Source of the DNA: Desulforhopalus sp.
GTDB taxonomy: Bacteria > Desulfobacterota > Desulfobulbia > Desulfobulbales > Desulfocapsaceae
NCBI GenBank assembly: GCA_023231425.1
Contig: JALNVI010000003.1
Location: forward strand, 9,505-73,504
Length of the DNA stretch: 64,000 nt
Direction of reading: 5' to 3'
Made by a program: the position numbers and the translations under genes. Positions 15,973-24,529 of the stretch are shown in pieces. The notes under the pieces were generated by a model, which saw only the letters and a program-made list of their open reading frames with translations, did not search any database and had not been told where the DNA came from. How positions within the stretch are numbered: the stretch's first letter is position 1; each line of letters begins with the position of its first letter.

Positions 15973-16800
15973 TTATTCGAGATTGTGGAAGACGTTGATA
16001 TGACTGCTGTCCACCTTGGAGGTCTTTTTGAAGACAACATCTTCAATATCATAAAGATCGACAAGTTTCTGCTCCAGTTTGTGGCGAAACTTCCTGTCCC
16101 CCTTCACTCCGACCAGTTTGACCTTTTTCTTATTGATAATTACGACACTGGCGTTGGGACTGGTATCTACCACCAGCGCCTTGATTCCGGCGACCTTCGC
16201 TGCCTGACGGAGGTATTTCAGACTCTCCTCTGTCTCTTTGAATTGCGGGAGTTGACACAGACGTGTCAGCATGTTGACGATATCGGGCACCTTCAGGGTG
16301 TCGACATTGCAGACGACGTCAAAGAGGCGGGCATCCCACGGGTCGAGTCCGTAGAGCTGCATGCCCCATTTGCGGCGCTCTTCATCGTCGCTCTGCAGAT
16401 TGGAGTAGGCGGTGTACTGTGAGCAGCTTTCCCGCTCCATCTCATCAAGAACCCGGTCTTCCATGCGTGCGTTTACCTTTACCTTGAGGACATTGGGCAT
16501 TTCCCGAAGCAGGAAATGGCCGGCGAGTCCGTGGTAGACCACATTGCCTTTGGATATGTGGGAAAGGAAGGCAGATTTAAAATAGGCAAAGTAGCGCTCC
16601 TTGCCGTGGCTGAAACGCTCCAGTACCGAGGGCGCATCGTGCAGTGCCTTGACCAGTTTGATCTCAGGAATATTGAAGCGGTCGGATGCTTCCAGCAGGA
16701 TATCCCGCGAAAGACACTCGCAGCCAAGTGCCTCGGCCAGCCCTTCAGCGACCTCTTTCCCTTTGTTATAGGAACCTCGTGCTATGGTGACAATGGACAT
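15973..16800 (-). CDS. Cytidylate-kinase-like family protein
   Basis: 275 residues with a strong GGGAGGTG ribosome site. The N-terminus MSIVTIARGSYNKGKEVAEGLAEALGC, followed by LSRDILLEASDRF, is the cytidylate-kinase-like pattern: a relaxed P-loop near GSYNKG, helix, then an Asp-containing nucleotide-binding strand. KVNARMEDRVLDEMERE fits the lid region. The region after about residue 200 (VDTSPNASVVIINKKKVKLVGV, then KFRHKLEQKLVDLYDIEDV) looks like an extra small alpha/beta domain. The family is common in Deltaproteobacteria, with no proven substrate; true CMP kinase activity should not be assumed. Confidence 0.8.
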   Translation of the reverse strand: MSIVTIARGSYNKGKEVAEGLAEALGCECLSRDILLEASDRFNIPEIKLVKALHDAPSVLERFSHGKERYFAYFKSAFLSHISKGNVVYHGLAGHFLLREMPNVLKVKVNARMEDRVLDEMERESCSQYTAYSNLQSDDEERRKWGMQLYGLDPWDARLFDVVCNVDTLKVPDIVNMLTRLCQLPQFKETEESLKYLRQAAKVAGIKALVVDTSPNASVVIINKKKVKLVGVKGDRKFRHKLEQKLVDLYDIEDVVFKKTSKVDSSHINVFHNLE

Positions 16801-16949
16801 TTTACACCTCCCATGTGAATTAGTTTATCTGCCCACAATACTTGAAGCACCATGAAAATGAAAGCAAAAGACGGATTGCAGGGCTGTGGCGATTCCTGTA
16901 AAAAGAGCGGACAGTCAATACTTGAAAGTCGTGTTAAAGGATAAGGAAA

Positions 16950-17687
16950 ATGAAGAAAGAGAACAGACCGGTTATCGGTATTACCACCTGCATAATGGCA
17001 CATTCGCAAAAAAGGTACGCGGCGGTCAGTGACGGGTATATACGCTCTGTGCATGAGGCGGGGGGGCTCACCATGCTGCTGCCGATGGTTTGCGATCCCG
17101 ATGTCCTTGGTTCTTACCTCAAGTTGATTGACGGATTGCTGCTCACCGGAGGCAATGAGGAGATCAGCCCGCAACTCTACGGGGAGGATCCGATGTGCAA
17201 TGTGGACTGCATCAATTCCGAACGCGACTCCTGCGAGAGCCAGCTCCTGCAGCTTGCTGTGGCGTGTGGCATGCCTGTCCTCGGGATTTGTCGCGGAATG
17301 CAGCTCATGAACGTGGCAGGTGGCGGGACTCTCTATCAGGATATCTTCAGTCAGCTGGAGCACCCTCTCGGGCACATGCCAAAAGCCATGCCCGTGGATG
17401 CGCTTTATCATCGAGTAAAGCTGCTGGAAGCTTCTATTCTGCGGAGAATTTTCGGGACGGAGACGTTGATGGTCAATTCCTTTCACCACCAGGCGGTAAA
17501 ACGGGTTGCGGACAGCTTCATTGTTACGGCCCGCGCGGAAGACGGCATCATAGAGGCGATTGAACACAAAGAACATCCCTTCGCGGTGGGAGTGCAATGG
17601 CATCCAGAGGATCTGACCCGTAAGCATCGTCATTTCTTGAGACTTTTTGAAACTTTTGTCGAGGTCGCAGGTGATAGAAACGAGTGA
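16950..17687 (+). CDS. Gamma-glutamyl-gamma-aminobutyrate hydrolase family protein (peptidase C26)
   Basis: 245-residue class-I glutamine amidotransferase domain. GITTCIMAHS opens the protein, LLTGGNEEISPQLYGED follows, the nucleophile is in LGICRGMQLMN, and the catalytic His-x-Glu is in GVQWHPED. NSFHHQAVKRV is also typical of PuuD-like enzymes, which cleave gamma-glutamyl amides such as gamma-glutamyl-GABA. AAGGATAAGGAAA lies before the ATG. No other putrescine-pathway gene is nearby, so the actual substrate is open. The stop codon is four bases from the convergent HU/IHF gene. Confidence 0.9.
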   Translation: MKKENRPVIGITTCIMAHSQKRYAAVSDGYIRSVHEAGGLTMLLPMVCDPDVLGSYLKLIDGLLLTGGNEEISPQLYGEDPMCNVDCINSERDSCESQLLQLAVACGMPVLGICRGMQLMNVAGGGTLYQDIFSQLEHPLGHMPKAMPVDALYHRVKLLEASILRRIFGTETLMVNSFHHQAVKRVADSFIVTARAEDGIIEAIEHKEHPFAVGVQWHPEDLTRKHRHFLRLFETFVEVAGDRNE

Positions 17688-17691
17688 GGTC

Positions 17692-17970
17692 TCAGTCGTT
17701 GTTGACCTTCTCGCGCAATTCCTTGCCGACTTTGAAAAAAGGAAGTTTTTTGGGCTGGACGGTAATTTTTTTGCCAGTCTTGGGGTTACGGCCTTCGTAG
17801 GCCTCATACTCCTTGATGACAAAACTGCCGAAGCCGCGAATTTCAATACTGTCACCATCGGAGAGGGCCTCCGTCATTCGCTCAAGGATTGTGTTGCAGA
17901 TAGCCGTCGCCTCCCGTTGCGGAAGATTGAGCGTTTCGGAAAGGTGTTCGATCAATTCTGACTTATTCAT
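17692..17970 (-). CDS. HU/IHF family DNA-binding protein (IHF-beta-like)
   Basis: 92 residues, normal for the family. MNKSELIEHLSE at the start resembles IHF-beta; SIEIRGFGSFVIKEYEAYEGRN is the body and arm, GRNPKTGKKITV the DNA-intercalating arm region, and PFFKVGKELREKV the C-terminal clamp. GGAG lies seven bases before the ATG. It would bend DNA in nucleoid structure and, if IHF, assist sigma-54 promoters such as the one at 10924. HU and IHF cannot be separated confidently here. Confidence 0.92.
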   Translation of the reverse strand: MNKSELIEHLSETLNLPQREATAICNTILERMTEALSDGDSIEIRGFGSFVIKEYEAYEGRNPKTGKKITVQPKKLPFFKVGKELREKVNND

Positions 17971-18406
17971 TTTCGACTCCAGTAAATACCGGCTGGAAGA
18001 AATCTTGAAGAATGATCATTTTCAGCCATCGTTACCCTTGAAGAGCACTGAGCCCACGCTTTTTATTGCACTGCGTGGCCCGGATTTAAGTAAAAATTTT
18101 TACGTATTCAAGGTCTCCTCTCAATCGGCAATCGATCGAAACAGGGGTGAAAATGTCCGTCTGATTTTTTCACCAGTATTCATCACCCAAAACGGAGACA
18201 AGGCGGTTAAAGTCTGTCCTGAAAAAATGCCTCTTAAGATGGGCAGAGTCTGTTCAGACGACTGTAACGATACTGAAATTTGTGGACTGTACAGTCCTGC
18301 CGGCTGGTCGTGTGGGGAATGAGATATCTATATAATATTATGGTATATTTATTGTGAGTATCAAGATTTAAATAAATCAGGAATCCACCATTTTGTAAAG
18401 AGAATT
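17971..18406. other. Intergenic region between HU/IHF and RluB
   Basis: 436 bases, A+T-rich towards the RluB side, with no supported gene. CCCTTGAAGAGC near 18037 and GTATTCAAGGTCTCC near 18106 faintly resemble family A ends and may be a decayed copy. Confidence 0.4.
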
Positions 18407-19117
18407 TTATAAAAAAATCTTTTCTAAATCTACGGAGTTCAGTCGCCTCCATGCTCCCTTTTTCAGGCCGTCGAGAGTGAGACGTCCGTAAGCTGTCCTT
18501 TTCAGGAGGAGTACTGGATGGCCGATGTGGGTACACATTTTCTTTACCTGACGTTTACGGCCCTCATGCAGCGTCAGCTCCAGCACTGCACTGTTTTCCC
18601 GTTGTTCCACCAGGCGCACCTTTGCCGGTGCGGTCAGTTTCCCCTCAATCTCTACCCCCCGCTCAAGCTGTCGCAGTGCCGCTGCCGTCGGCTGACCTTT
18701 GACCAGTGCCTCGTAGCGTTTCTTCGTGTGCAGACTGGGGTGCTGAATGCGCTGGGCGAGACTTCCGTCATTGGTGAGAAGGAGTGCTCCCTCGGTGTCG
18801 AGGTCGAGGCGTCCCACCGGAAAGATCCTGGTCTTCACTCCCCTGAGAAGGGAGGTGACGGTGGGACGTCCCTGGGGGTCAGAGAGGGTCGTGATGTAAC
18901 CGGCGGGCTTGTTGAGCAGGTAGTATTCAAACTCTTCCTCAAGGGTGAGCAGGCGACCGTTGAAGGTCACCTTATTCTCCTCTCCCACGGAAACGCCCAT
19001 CTCGGTGACGACCTGTCCATCCACAGTCACCCGTCCGGCGGCGATATGCTCCTCAGCCTTTCGCCGTGAACAGACCCCGCAGCGGGCGAGGAATTTCTGC
19101 AATCGCATTTTCTCCAT
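18407..19117 (-). CDS. rluB: 23S rRNA pseudouridine synthase, RluB/RsuA family
   Basis: About 236 residues. An S4 RNA-binding domain (MRLQKFLARCGVCSRRKAEEHI) is followed by the synthase domain with the catalytic Asp in PVGRLDLDTEGALLL and the later VLELTLHEGRKRQVKKM. Three in-frame ATGs exist (19129, 19117, 19108). The 19117 ATG overlaps the UbiD stop as TGATG and has GGAG upstream, so it is preferred; 19108 would give the classic MRLQKFLA start. It modifies 23S rRNA. Specificity (RluB versus RsuA or RluE) is inferred from length and motifs. Confidence 0.88.
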   Translation of the reverse strand: MEKMRLQKFLARCGVCSRRKAEEHIAAGRVTVDGQVVTEMGVSVGEENKVTFNGRLLTLEEEFEYYLLNKPAGYITTLSDPQGRPTVTSLLRGVKTRIFPVGRLDLDTEGALLLTNDGSLAQRIQHPSLHTKKRYEALVKGQPTAAALRQLERGVEIEGKLTAPAKVRLVEQRENSAVLELTLHEGRKRQVKKMCTHIGHPVLLLKRTAYGRLTLDGLKKGAWRRLNSVDLEKIFL

Positions 19118-20901
19118 CAGGGTCTCCATTGCGGGGGAATCATTTTATTATAGCGACTGTCGACCAGCGCTTTCGTTTCCGGGTCTACCTCAAGCACATC
19201 GGTGTACCAGGGCTTCAGGCGGCTGTCGATGACTATCGGGGGCTCAAGGCCGATGTGGAAACGATTGACGGCGGAGGCTTTGGCATGGATATCTGCCGCT
19301 GGCTCAAAGCGGGTAAAGAAGGTCCAGAGGAACTCCTGCATTGAGCATGTTGCCTCGCGTGTGTTGTCTACCAGCAATACAAAAGGCCAGTCACCCAGTC
19401 CGCTGTATTCGGCGAGTTCCCGGGCGAGATCGGGGCGTTCTTTCCATGTGACCCCCTGCACAACGAGGGTGCCCGGCAGAAAGACCTTTGCCTGAGAGCA
19501 GCCGGAGGGCAGCTCCCCATGAAATTCCTGCGGCAGCTCGCGGCGCTTTTCCCGGCCCAGTCCCATTAACAGTGCCTTGGAGCCCTTGTTGACTGAAGGA
19601 CCTGTATAATCAAGGGTGTCCATGGAAGTGTTATCAAAAATGAAAAGGTCGCGTTTCCAGTCTGCCCGTTCGAGGATGTGGGGCCAGAATGTCGCGAAAT
19701 CAGTGAGATCAACATTGCCATCAGTGGTTATGAGAAATTTACTCAGGGAAAGCTGCCCTTCGCCGAGAATACGCAGGCTGTTGGCGAAGGCCTCGCGGGG
19801 GTAACGATTCTCCACCCTCGCAATGGCGAGGCAATGGAATCCGGCCTCTCCGCTGGTCTTCAACTCCTTCACACCCTTCATTACCAGGGGAAAAAGTGGT
19901 GAAAGCAGATCCTGGAGGTAGTCGCCGAGCAGGAAATCTTCCTGTTTCGGCCGACCGACCACGGTAGCCGGATAGATGGCCCCCTTGCGGTGGTAGATAT
20001 GGCTGATCTGGAAGACCGGATACTCGTGCTGCAGGGAGTTGTAGCCGTAGTGATCGCCAAAGGGCCCCTCGGGGCGGCGCAGGAATGGCGGAACCTTTCC
20101 CTTGATGGCAAACTCGGTGCGGGCGATGAGGCGGTGGCAGGCGTCCCGGGGGTCGGTGGCCATCTCCAGTTTGTCGCCCATCACCATGGAGGCGAGCAGC
20201 AGTTCCGGCAGGTCCTCCGGGAGCGGGGCGATTGCTGCCAGCATGAGTGCCGGCGGGCCGCCGAGGAAGAGGGAGAGAGGCAGTGCTTCACCACGTTTTT
20301 CCGCCTCGTGATAATGGTAGCCGCCGCCTTTGTGAATCTGCCAGTGGATTCCGGTCTCGCTGTCGCTGAAGCGTTGAATGCGATACATCCCGAGGTTGTG
20401 TCCACGGCCGTCTGGATGTTCGGTGTAGACCAGTGGCAGGGTGACAAAGGGACCGGCATCGCTGTGCCATGAAGTGAGCAGGGGCAGGGTGGAGAGCATG
20501 GGTGGCTGCTGCACGCACTCCATCACCGGAGGAACAGTGATGTCTTTCAATCCGATCTTTATGGCGTCGGTGAGGAGTCTGCGGCTTTCCCACAGGGTGG
20601 AGAGGGTCGGGGGCATGGAGTGTTCCACCAGGTGGACCACGTCCTTCACAAACTGCTGTGGTTTGCCGCCGAAGGCCAGTTCTATACGTTTTGCCGTGCC
20701 GAACAAATTGGTTACCACAGGAAATTGAGAACCCTTGACTCTGGTGAAAAGGAGGGCGGGGCCTCCGGCGGCGATGACCCTGCGATGGATCTCGGCGATC
20801 TCAAGACGGGGGTCAACTTCCTGCTCAATAACAAGAAGTTGATTCTCCTTTTGCAGCAAATTAAGGAAATCTCGTAAGTCGTGCAGTTTCTGTTTTTGCA
20901 T
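19117..20901 (-). CDS. UbiD family decarboxylase
   Basis: 594 residues from the ATG at 20901, where CTGGAGTGTACC supplies a ribosome site; the frame is open further upstream but without signals. Features of prenylated-FMN-dependent UbiD enzymes are NLGMYRIQRFSDSETGIHWQ, the LFLGGPPALMLAA strand, EGPFGDHYGYNS with the conserved acidic and aromatic residues, and IYPATVVGRPKQED. Members decarboxylate or carboxylate aromatic and unsaturated acids, including steps of ubiquinone or menaquinone synthesis. No ubiX-like gene is in the window. The size is larger than classical UbiD (about 490), in line with the anaerobic menaquinone-type subgroup. Translationally coupled to rluB. Confidence 0.88.
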   Translation of the reverse strand: MQKQKLHDLRDFLNLLQKENQLLVIEQEVDPRLEIAEIHRRVIAAGGPALLFTRVKGSQFPVVTNLFGTAKRIELAFGGKPQQFVKDVVHLVEHSMPPTLSTLWESRRLLTDAIKIGLKDITVPPVMECVQQPPMLSTLPLLTSWHSDAGPFVTLPLVYTEHPDGRGHNLGMYRIQRFSDSETGIHWQIHKGGGYHYHEAEKRGEALPLSLFLGGPPALMLAAIAPLPEDLPELLLASMVMGDKLEMATDPRDACHRLIARTEFAIKGKVPPFLRRPEGPFGDHYGYNSLQHEYPVFQISHIYHRKGAIYPATVVGRPKQEDFLLGDYLQDLLSPLFPLVMKGVKELKTSGEAGFHCLAIARVENRYPREAFANSLRILGEGQLSLSKFLITTDGNVDLTDFATFWPHILERADWKRDLFIFDNTSMDTLDYTGPSVNKGSKALLMGLGREKRRELPQEFHGELPSGCSQAKVFLPGTLVVQGVTWKERPDLARELAEYSGLGDWPFVLLVDNTREATCSMQEFLWTFFTRFEPAADIHAKASAVNRFHIGLEPPIVIDSRLKPWYTDVLEVDPETKALVDSRYNKMIPPQWRP

Positions 20902-21270
20902 GGTACACTCCAGTGTTAAGTGGAAAAATCGAGCCGGGGTTTTCTTTGATCTGCTGCCTGAAATAACGGGAAACTGAAACAATCGATCTCTCTGCTGATT
21001 CTTTTGTTGTGTTTTGAAAATTATCATCGCAATACCAGCGAAATGATTGCGGGGACTTGTCGTATTTCTCAGCCGTTCTCGAAATTTCTGACTTTTCAAG
21101 ATATCCTGGTGGGAATTTTGCGCAGGACGTTGAGCAGATAGTAGAGTGTTTTGCTCCCGTCGTCAAACAAAGGCAACCTTTATTCTTCTTCAGGGAAAAA
21201 GGTTTTCTGTACCGGTTTCCTGCGGACACTTTTACAAACGCCCCACAATCAAAGCGGGGGAGGGGGTGAA
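20902..21270. other. Divergent intergenic region between UbiD and glycogen synthase
   Basis: 369 bases that must carry both promoters. No strong consensus promoter or repeat was found. Confidence 0.35.
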
Positions 21271-22983
21271 ATGAGTGATGTGATACCTTCTGAGCGTGAA
21301 TTTGCGCCGTCCCGGCCATCCCCTATCTGTGATCTTTGGAATATTATGAGCGAGACAGCGAAAACCCAGGGCAACGATCTCCACGATATCTGGATGGTGA
21401 GTCGGGAATATGGTGAACTGGCCGGTGCAGGTGGCGTGAAGGATGTGGTTTTTCAGCTGGCAAAAGCCCTGGCTCGTTCGGGTGAACGGCGAGTGAGTGT
21501 CATCTTGCCGCGTTATGGCTTCATGGCCCCCGAAGTTGAAGGCTTCCAGACGGTGAAGGATCCCATCTGTCCCAATCAGGAGCTGGTGCTTTTCATCCAC
21601 ATGGACCTGCCGAAACAGCCTGTGCGTGAGGGGGTTCGCTTCTATACGAAGGAAGAGAACGGGGTCAAAATCTACCTGGTCGAGGGAGAGCGGTTTCGCG
21701 AAAAGCACAGTGTCTATACCTATACAGACGAGGAAGAGAAGTCTGTGGCCTGGAAGAGGGCTTCTGAAGGACATGCGGATTACTTTGCCATGAATGTGTT
21801 GTTGCAGAAGGCGACTCTTGATCTGCTTATTGCCCTTGGTGTTCGGCCGGACATTATCCACTGTCATGATGGACACACGGCTCTGCTGCCAGCCATGATA
21901 CGTGAAATTGCCGGCTACAAGACCTATTTTCGCGGGACTGCGGCAGTTGTCACCGTGCATAACGCCGGTCGCGGCTACCATCAGGAAATTGCCGACCTGC
22001 CTTTTGCCGCTGCGGTGAGCGGGCTGCCCGCGCAGGTGATTGACGACAACCGTCTCGAAAATAAATTTGACCCGCTGCTGGTTGCCTCGAGTTACTCAGC
22101 GGTAAACACGGTGAGTGAGAATTACGCCCGTGAGCTGATGGATACTGACAGCGACTATATGACCGGCTGGTTCGGGCATACTCTCAGGGCGCGTAACATC
22201 GTTCTGCACGGGATCACCAATGGCATTGATCCGGAGCTCTATAATCCGGAGAGTTTTGCTGGCGGGGATCCGGCTTTCACCTACGACCCTGCCGACAAAG
22301 AAGATGATCTTCACGGCAAGGCTCGCTGTCGCCGCGAACTGTTGCTGATGCTGGAACAGGGGCTGAACGGTACACTTCATCAGCATGGCACCCTTGCACA
22401 ACTGGAGAATGCAAATATCTTTACGTTTGTAGGGCGCATTAACAATGACAAAGGGGTGGATTCCCTTATTACAGTACTGCCGACTCTGCTGCAGCGACAC
22501 CCGGACTGCCAGGTACTGATGCTCGGGAACGGGGATGTCGGCCTTGAGGAGCAGCTTGCGTTCAACGCTGAACAGCCGGAAGTTGCCGGGCGTTTCTGCT
22601 TTCTTGACGGGTACGACCCCGATATTGGCAGGCTGATTTTCGCGACAGGGGATTTTTTCATGATTCCTTCGCGCTTTGAGCCCTGTGGTCTGACCGACTT
22701 TATAGCACAGCTCTACGGGAACATTCCCATCGTCCGTCATGTCGGCGGGCTGGTGAAGGTGAAAGATGGTGAGACCGGGCTGGCTTATTCCGGCATCTCA
22801 ATGGAATCACTGCTTGAAGCCCTTGAACGGGCGATTGCCCTTTCTGCAGAAGAACGGAGGAAGATTCAGTATCAGGCGGTGCAGGAGATCTATTCACACT
22901 ATACCTGGGATGAGGTGATGAAAAAGTATCTCTCCTTCTATGCCGAGAGCAGCACGCGACAGATCAACTGTACAAAGAAATAA
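21271..22983 (+). CDS. glgA: Glycogen/starch synthase-type glycosyltransferase (GT5)
   Basis: 570 residues from the ATG at 21271, preceded by AGGGGGTGA; an earlier in-frame start lacks support. The N-terminal GT-B half has IWMVSREYGELAGAGGVKDVV, where the usual KTGGLGDV is changed to AGAGGVKDV, and IHCHDGHTALLP. The C-terminal half has FVGRINNDKGVDSLI and PSRFEPCGLTDFIAQLYG, containing the catalytic and nucleotide-sugar-binding Glu. The family transfers glucose from ADP- or UDP-glucose to a growing alpha-glucan. The altered first motif means donor and acceptor should be treated as open. Neighbours GAPDH and a PPDK-like protein suggest a carbon-storage or lower-glycolysis context. Confidence 0.85.
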   Translation: MSDVIPSEREFAPSRPSPICDLWNIMSETAKTQGNDLHDIWMVSREYGELAGAGGVKDVVFQLAKALARSGERRVSVILPRYGFMAPEVEGFQTVKDPICPNQELVLFIHMDLPKQPVREGVRFYTKEENGVKIYLVEGERFREKHSVYTYTDEEEKSVAWKRASEGHADYFAMNVLLQKATLDLLIALGVRPDIIHCHDGHTALLPAMIREIAGYKTYFRGTAAVVTVHNAGRGYHQEIADLPFAAAVSGLPAQVIDDNRLENKFDPLLVASSYSAVNTVSENYARELMDTDSDYMTGWFGHTLRARNIVLHGITNGIDPELYNPESFAGGDPAFTYDPADKEDDLHGKARCRRELLLMLEQGLNGTLHQHGTLAQLENANIFTFVGRINNDKGVDSLITVLPTLLQRHPDCQVLMLGNGDVGLEEQLAFNAEQPEVAGRFCFLDGYDPDIGRLIFATGDFFMIPSRFEPCGLTDFIAQLYGNIPIVRHVGGLVKVKDGETGLAYSGISMESLLEALERAIALSAEERRKIQYQAVQEIYSHYTWDEVMKKYLSFYAESSTRQINCTKK

Positions 22984-23095
22984 GGGTCCCTTGAAGAAAC
23001 GGCTTCGGAGTGTCACTGGAATCAGCGAGCCACTGCGGGGGCTGCATCGAGGGGCAGCAGTATTGAAATGACACAACGTAAAAAAGGAGAGTATT

Positions 23096-24100
23096 ATGTC
23101 AATTAGAATAGGTATTAATGGCTTTGGCCGTATCGGTCGTAATATGTATCGTGCAATGACTTCCGATCCGGCCTTCGCTGATATTGAAATTGTCCATGTA
23201 AACGATCTTACCGATAATGCAACCCTTGCCTATCTGCTGAAGTATGACTCCAACATGGGCCGCTCCGGGTATGATGTCAGCGCGGACAGTGAAGGGATGA
23301 CTGTCGATGGCAAGCGGATTTCCATCAGTGCCCATCGTAATCCGGCAGATATCCCGTGGGGAGACCTTGGGGTCGATTATGTTGCCGAGTGCACCGGTTT
23401 CTTCCGTGATGCCGATACCGCTCAGGCGCATCTAGATGCAGGTGCAAAGAAGGTCGTTATCTCCGCTCCTGCCAAGGGCAGCGTGAAGACCTTTGTCATG
23501 GGCGTTAACGAAGATGAGTATGATGCTACTCAGCATCACATTGTCTCCAACGCCTCCTGTACGACAAACTGCCTTGCTCCCTTCGCCAAGGTTATCCTTG
23601 ACAACTTTGGTATTGAGCGCGGGTTGATGACCACTATTCATTCCTATACAGGTGACCAGCGTCTCCTTGACGCACCGCACAGTGACCATCGCCGTGCCCG
23701 TGCCGCAGCTCTCTCCATGATTCCGACCAAGACCGGCGCTGCCGCTGCTGTCTCTCTCGTCATTCCGGAATTGAAAGGGAAATTTGACGGCCTTGCCGTT
23801 CGTGTCCCCACTCCGACTGTCTCCATTGTCGACCTCGTTGTGGAAGTCAGCCGTGAGACCTCTGTGGATGAAGTTAACGCAGCACTTAAAGCCGCCGAGA
23901 GCCGCTACCTCGGATTTTGCGAAGAGCCGCTGGTTTCCATCGACTTTAAAGGTGATCCCCGCAGTTCTATCGTGGATGCACAGTCCACCAAGGTCATTGG
24001 TTCCACGGTGAAGATTCTCAGCTGGTACGACAACGAGTGGGGGTACTCCAACCGTATGCTCGATCTGATCTGCCACATGGATTCGAACAAGGCACTCTGA
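23096..24100 (+). CDS. gap: Glyceraldehyde-3-phosphate dehydrogenase, type I
   Basis: 334 residues, full length. The Rossmann start is GINGFGRIGRNMYRAM, NDLTDNATLAYLLKYDS follows, and the catalytic cysteine is Cys155 in SNASCTTNCLAP. WYDNEWGYSNRM closes the protein. Asp in VNDLTD argues for NAD preference. AAAAGGAG precedes the ATG. The enzyme converts glyceraldehyde-3-phosphate to 1,3-bisphosphoglycerate and works in either direction. It is followed by a family A copy and a strong terminator. Confidence 0.97.
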   Translation: MSIRIGINGFGRIGRNMYRAMTSDPAFADIEIVHVNDLTDNATLAYLLKYDSNMGRSGYDVSADSEGMTVDGKRISISAHRNPADIPWGDLGVDYVAECTGFFRDADTAQAHLDAGAKKVVISAPAKGSVKTFVMGVNEDEYDATQHHIVSNASCTTNCLAPFAKVILDNFGIERGLMTTIHSYTGDQRLLDAPHSDHRRARAAALSMIPTKTGAAAAVSLVIPELKGKFDGLAVRVPTPTVSIVDLVVEVSRETSVDEVNAALKAAESRYLGFCEEPLVSIDFKGDPRSSIVDAQSTKVIGSTVKILSWYDNEWGYSNRMLDLICHMDSNKAL

Positions 24101-24124
24101 TATTCAGCTTTTCTTCAGGCGCAG

Positions 24125-24372
24125 GGGTGGCGTGGAGAGCCTTGTATTTCGTTCATCTTCGAGGCACAGGAGAAAATTTGCCACAGGCATGGCAGTGCCC
24201 TGGGAATTATGTCCGTGTTTTTTGAAAAGAATTTCGTGAAGGTGCTTATACCGTCTAGCATCGGTGTGATTTATATCGGAGCCCAGCACCTGCCTCGACG
24301 TCTCGTTCCTCGCTTTGTTGGAGGATAAAATTTTTACTGTACGAAGAAGATGGGTGATTATTCGATGTTCCC
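24125..24372 (+). repeat. Family A repeat, long variant
   Basis: Left end is degenerate (GGTGGCGTGGAGAGCCTTG) but continues TATTTCGTTCATCTTCGAG; the right end reads TGATTATTCGATGTTCCC. Contains the extra module TTTTTTGAAAAGAATTTCG and TGAAGGTGCTTATACCG shared with the copy at 14932. Confidence 0.85.
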
Positions 24373-24385
24373 GTAAGACTCCCCT

Positions 24386-24434
24386 GCAGAAAGACCCCGT
24401 TGCACTTGTGTGCAACGGGGTCTTTCTGCTTTTT
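24386..24434 (+). terminator. Strong Rho-independent terminator after gap
   Basis: Stem arms at 24386-24405 and 24410-24429 are perfectly complementary over 20 bp (core GACCCCGTTGCAC / GTGCAACGGGGTC), with loop TTGT and then TTTTT. Confidence 0.95.
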
Positions 24435-24529
24435 CATTGTGTGATCGTAACCTTACTGGCCGGTTTGTGGTAAAGTTGTACAAACAGAAAAACTTCCCCT
24501 CTGCGGGAAGAAGAACAGCGGAGATCACC

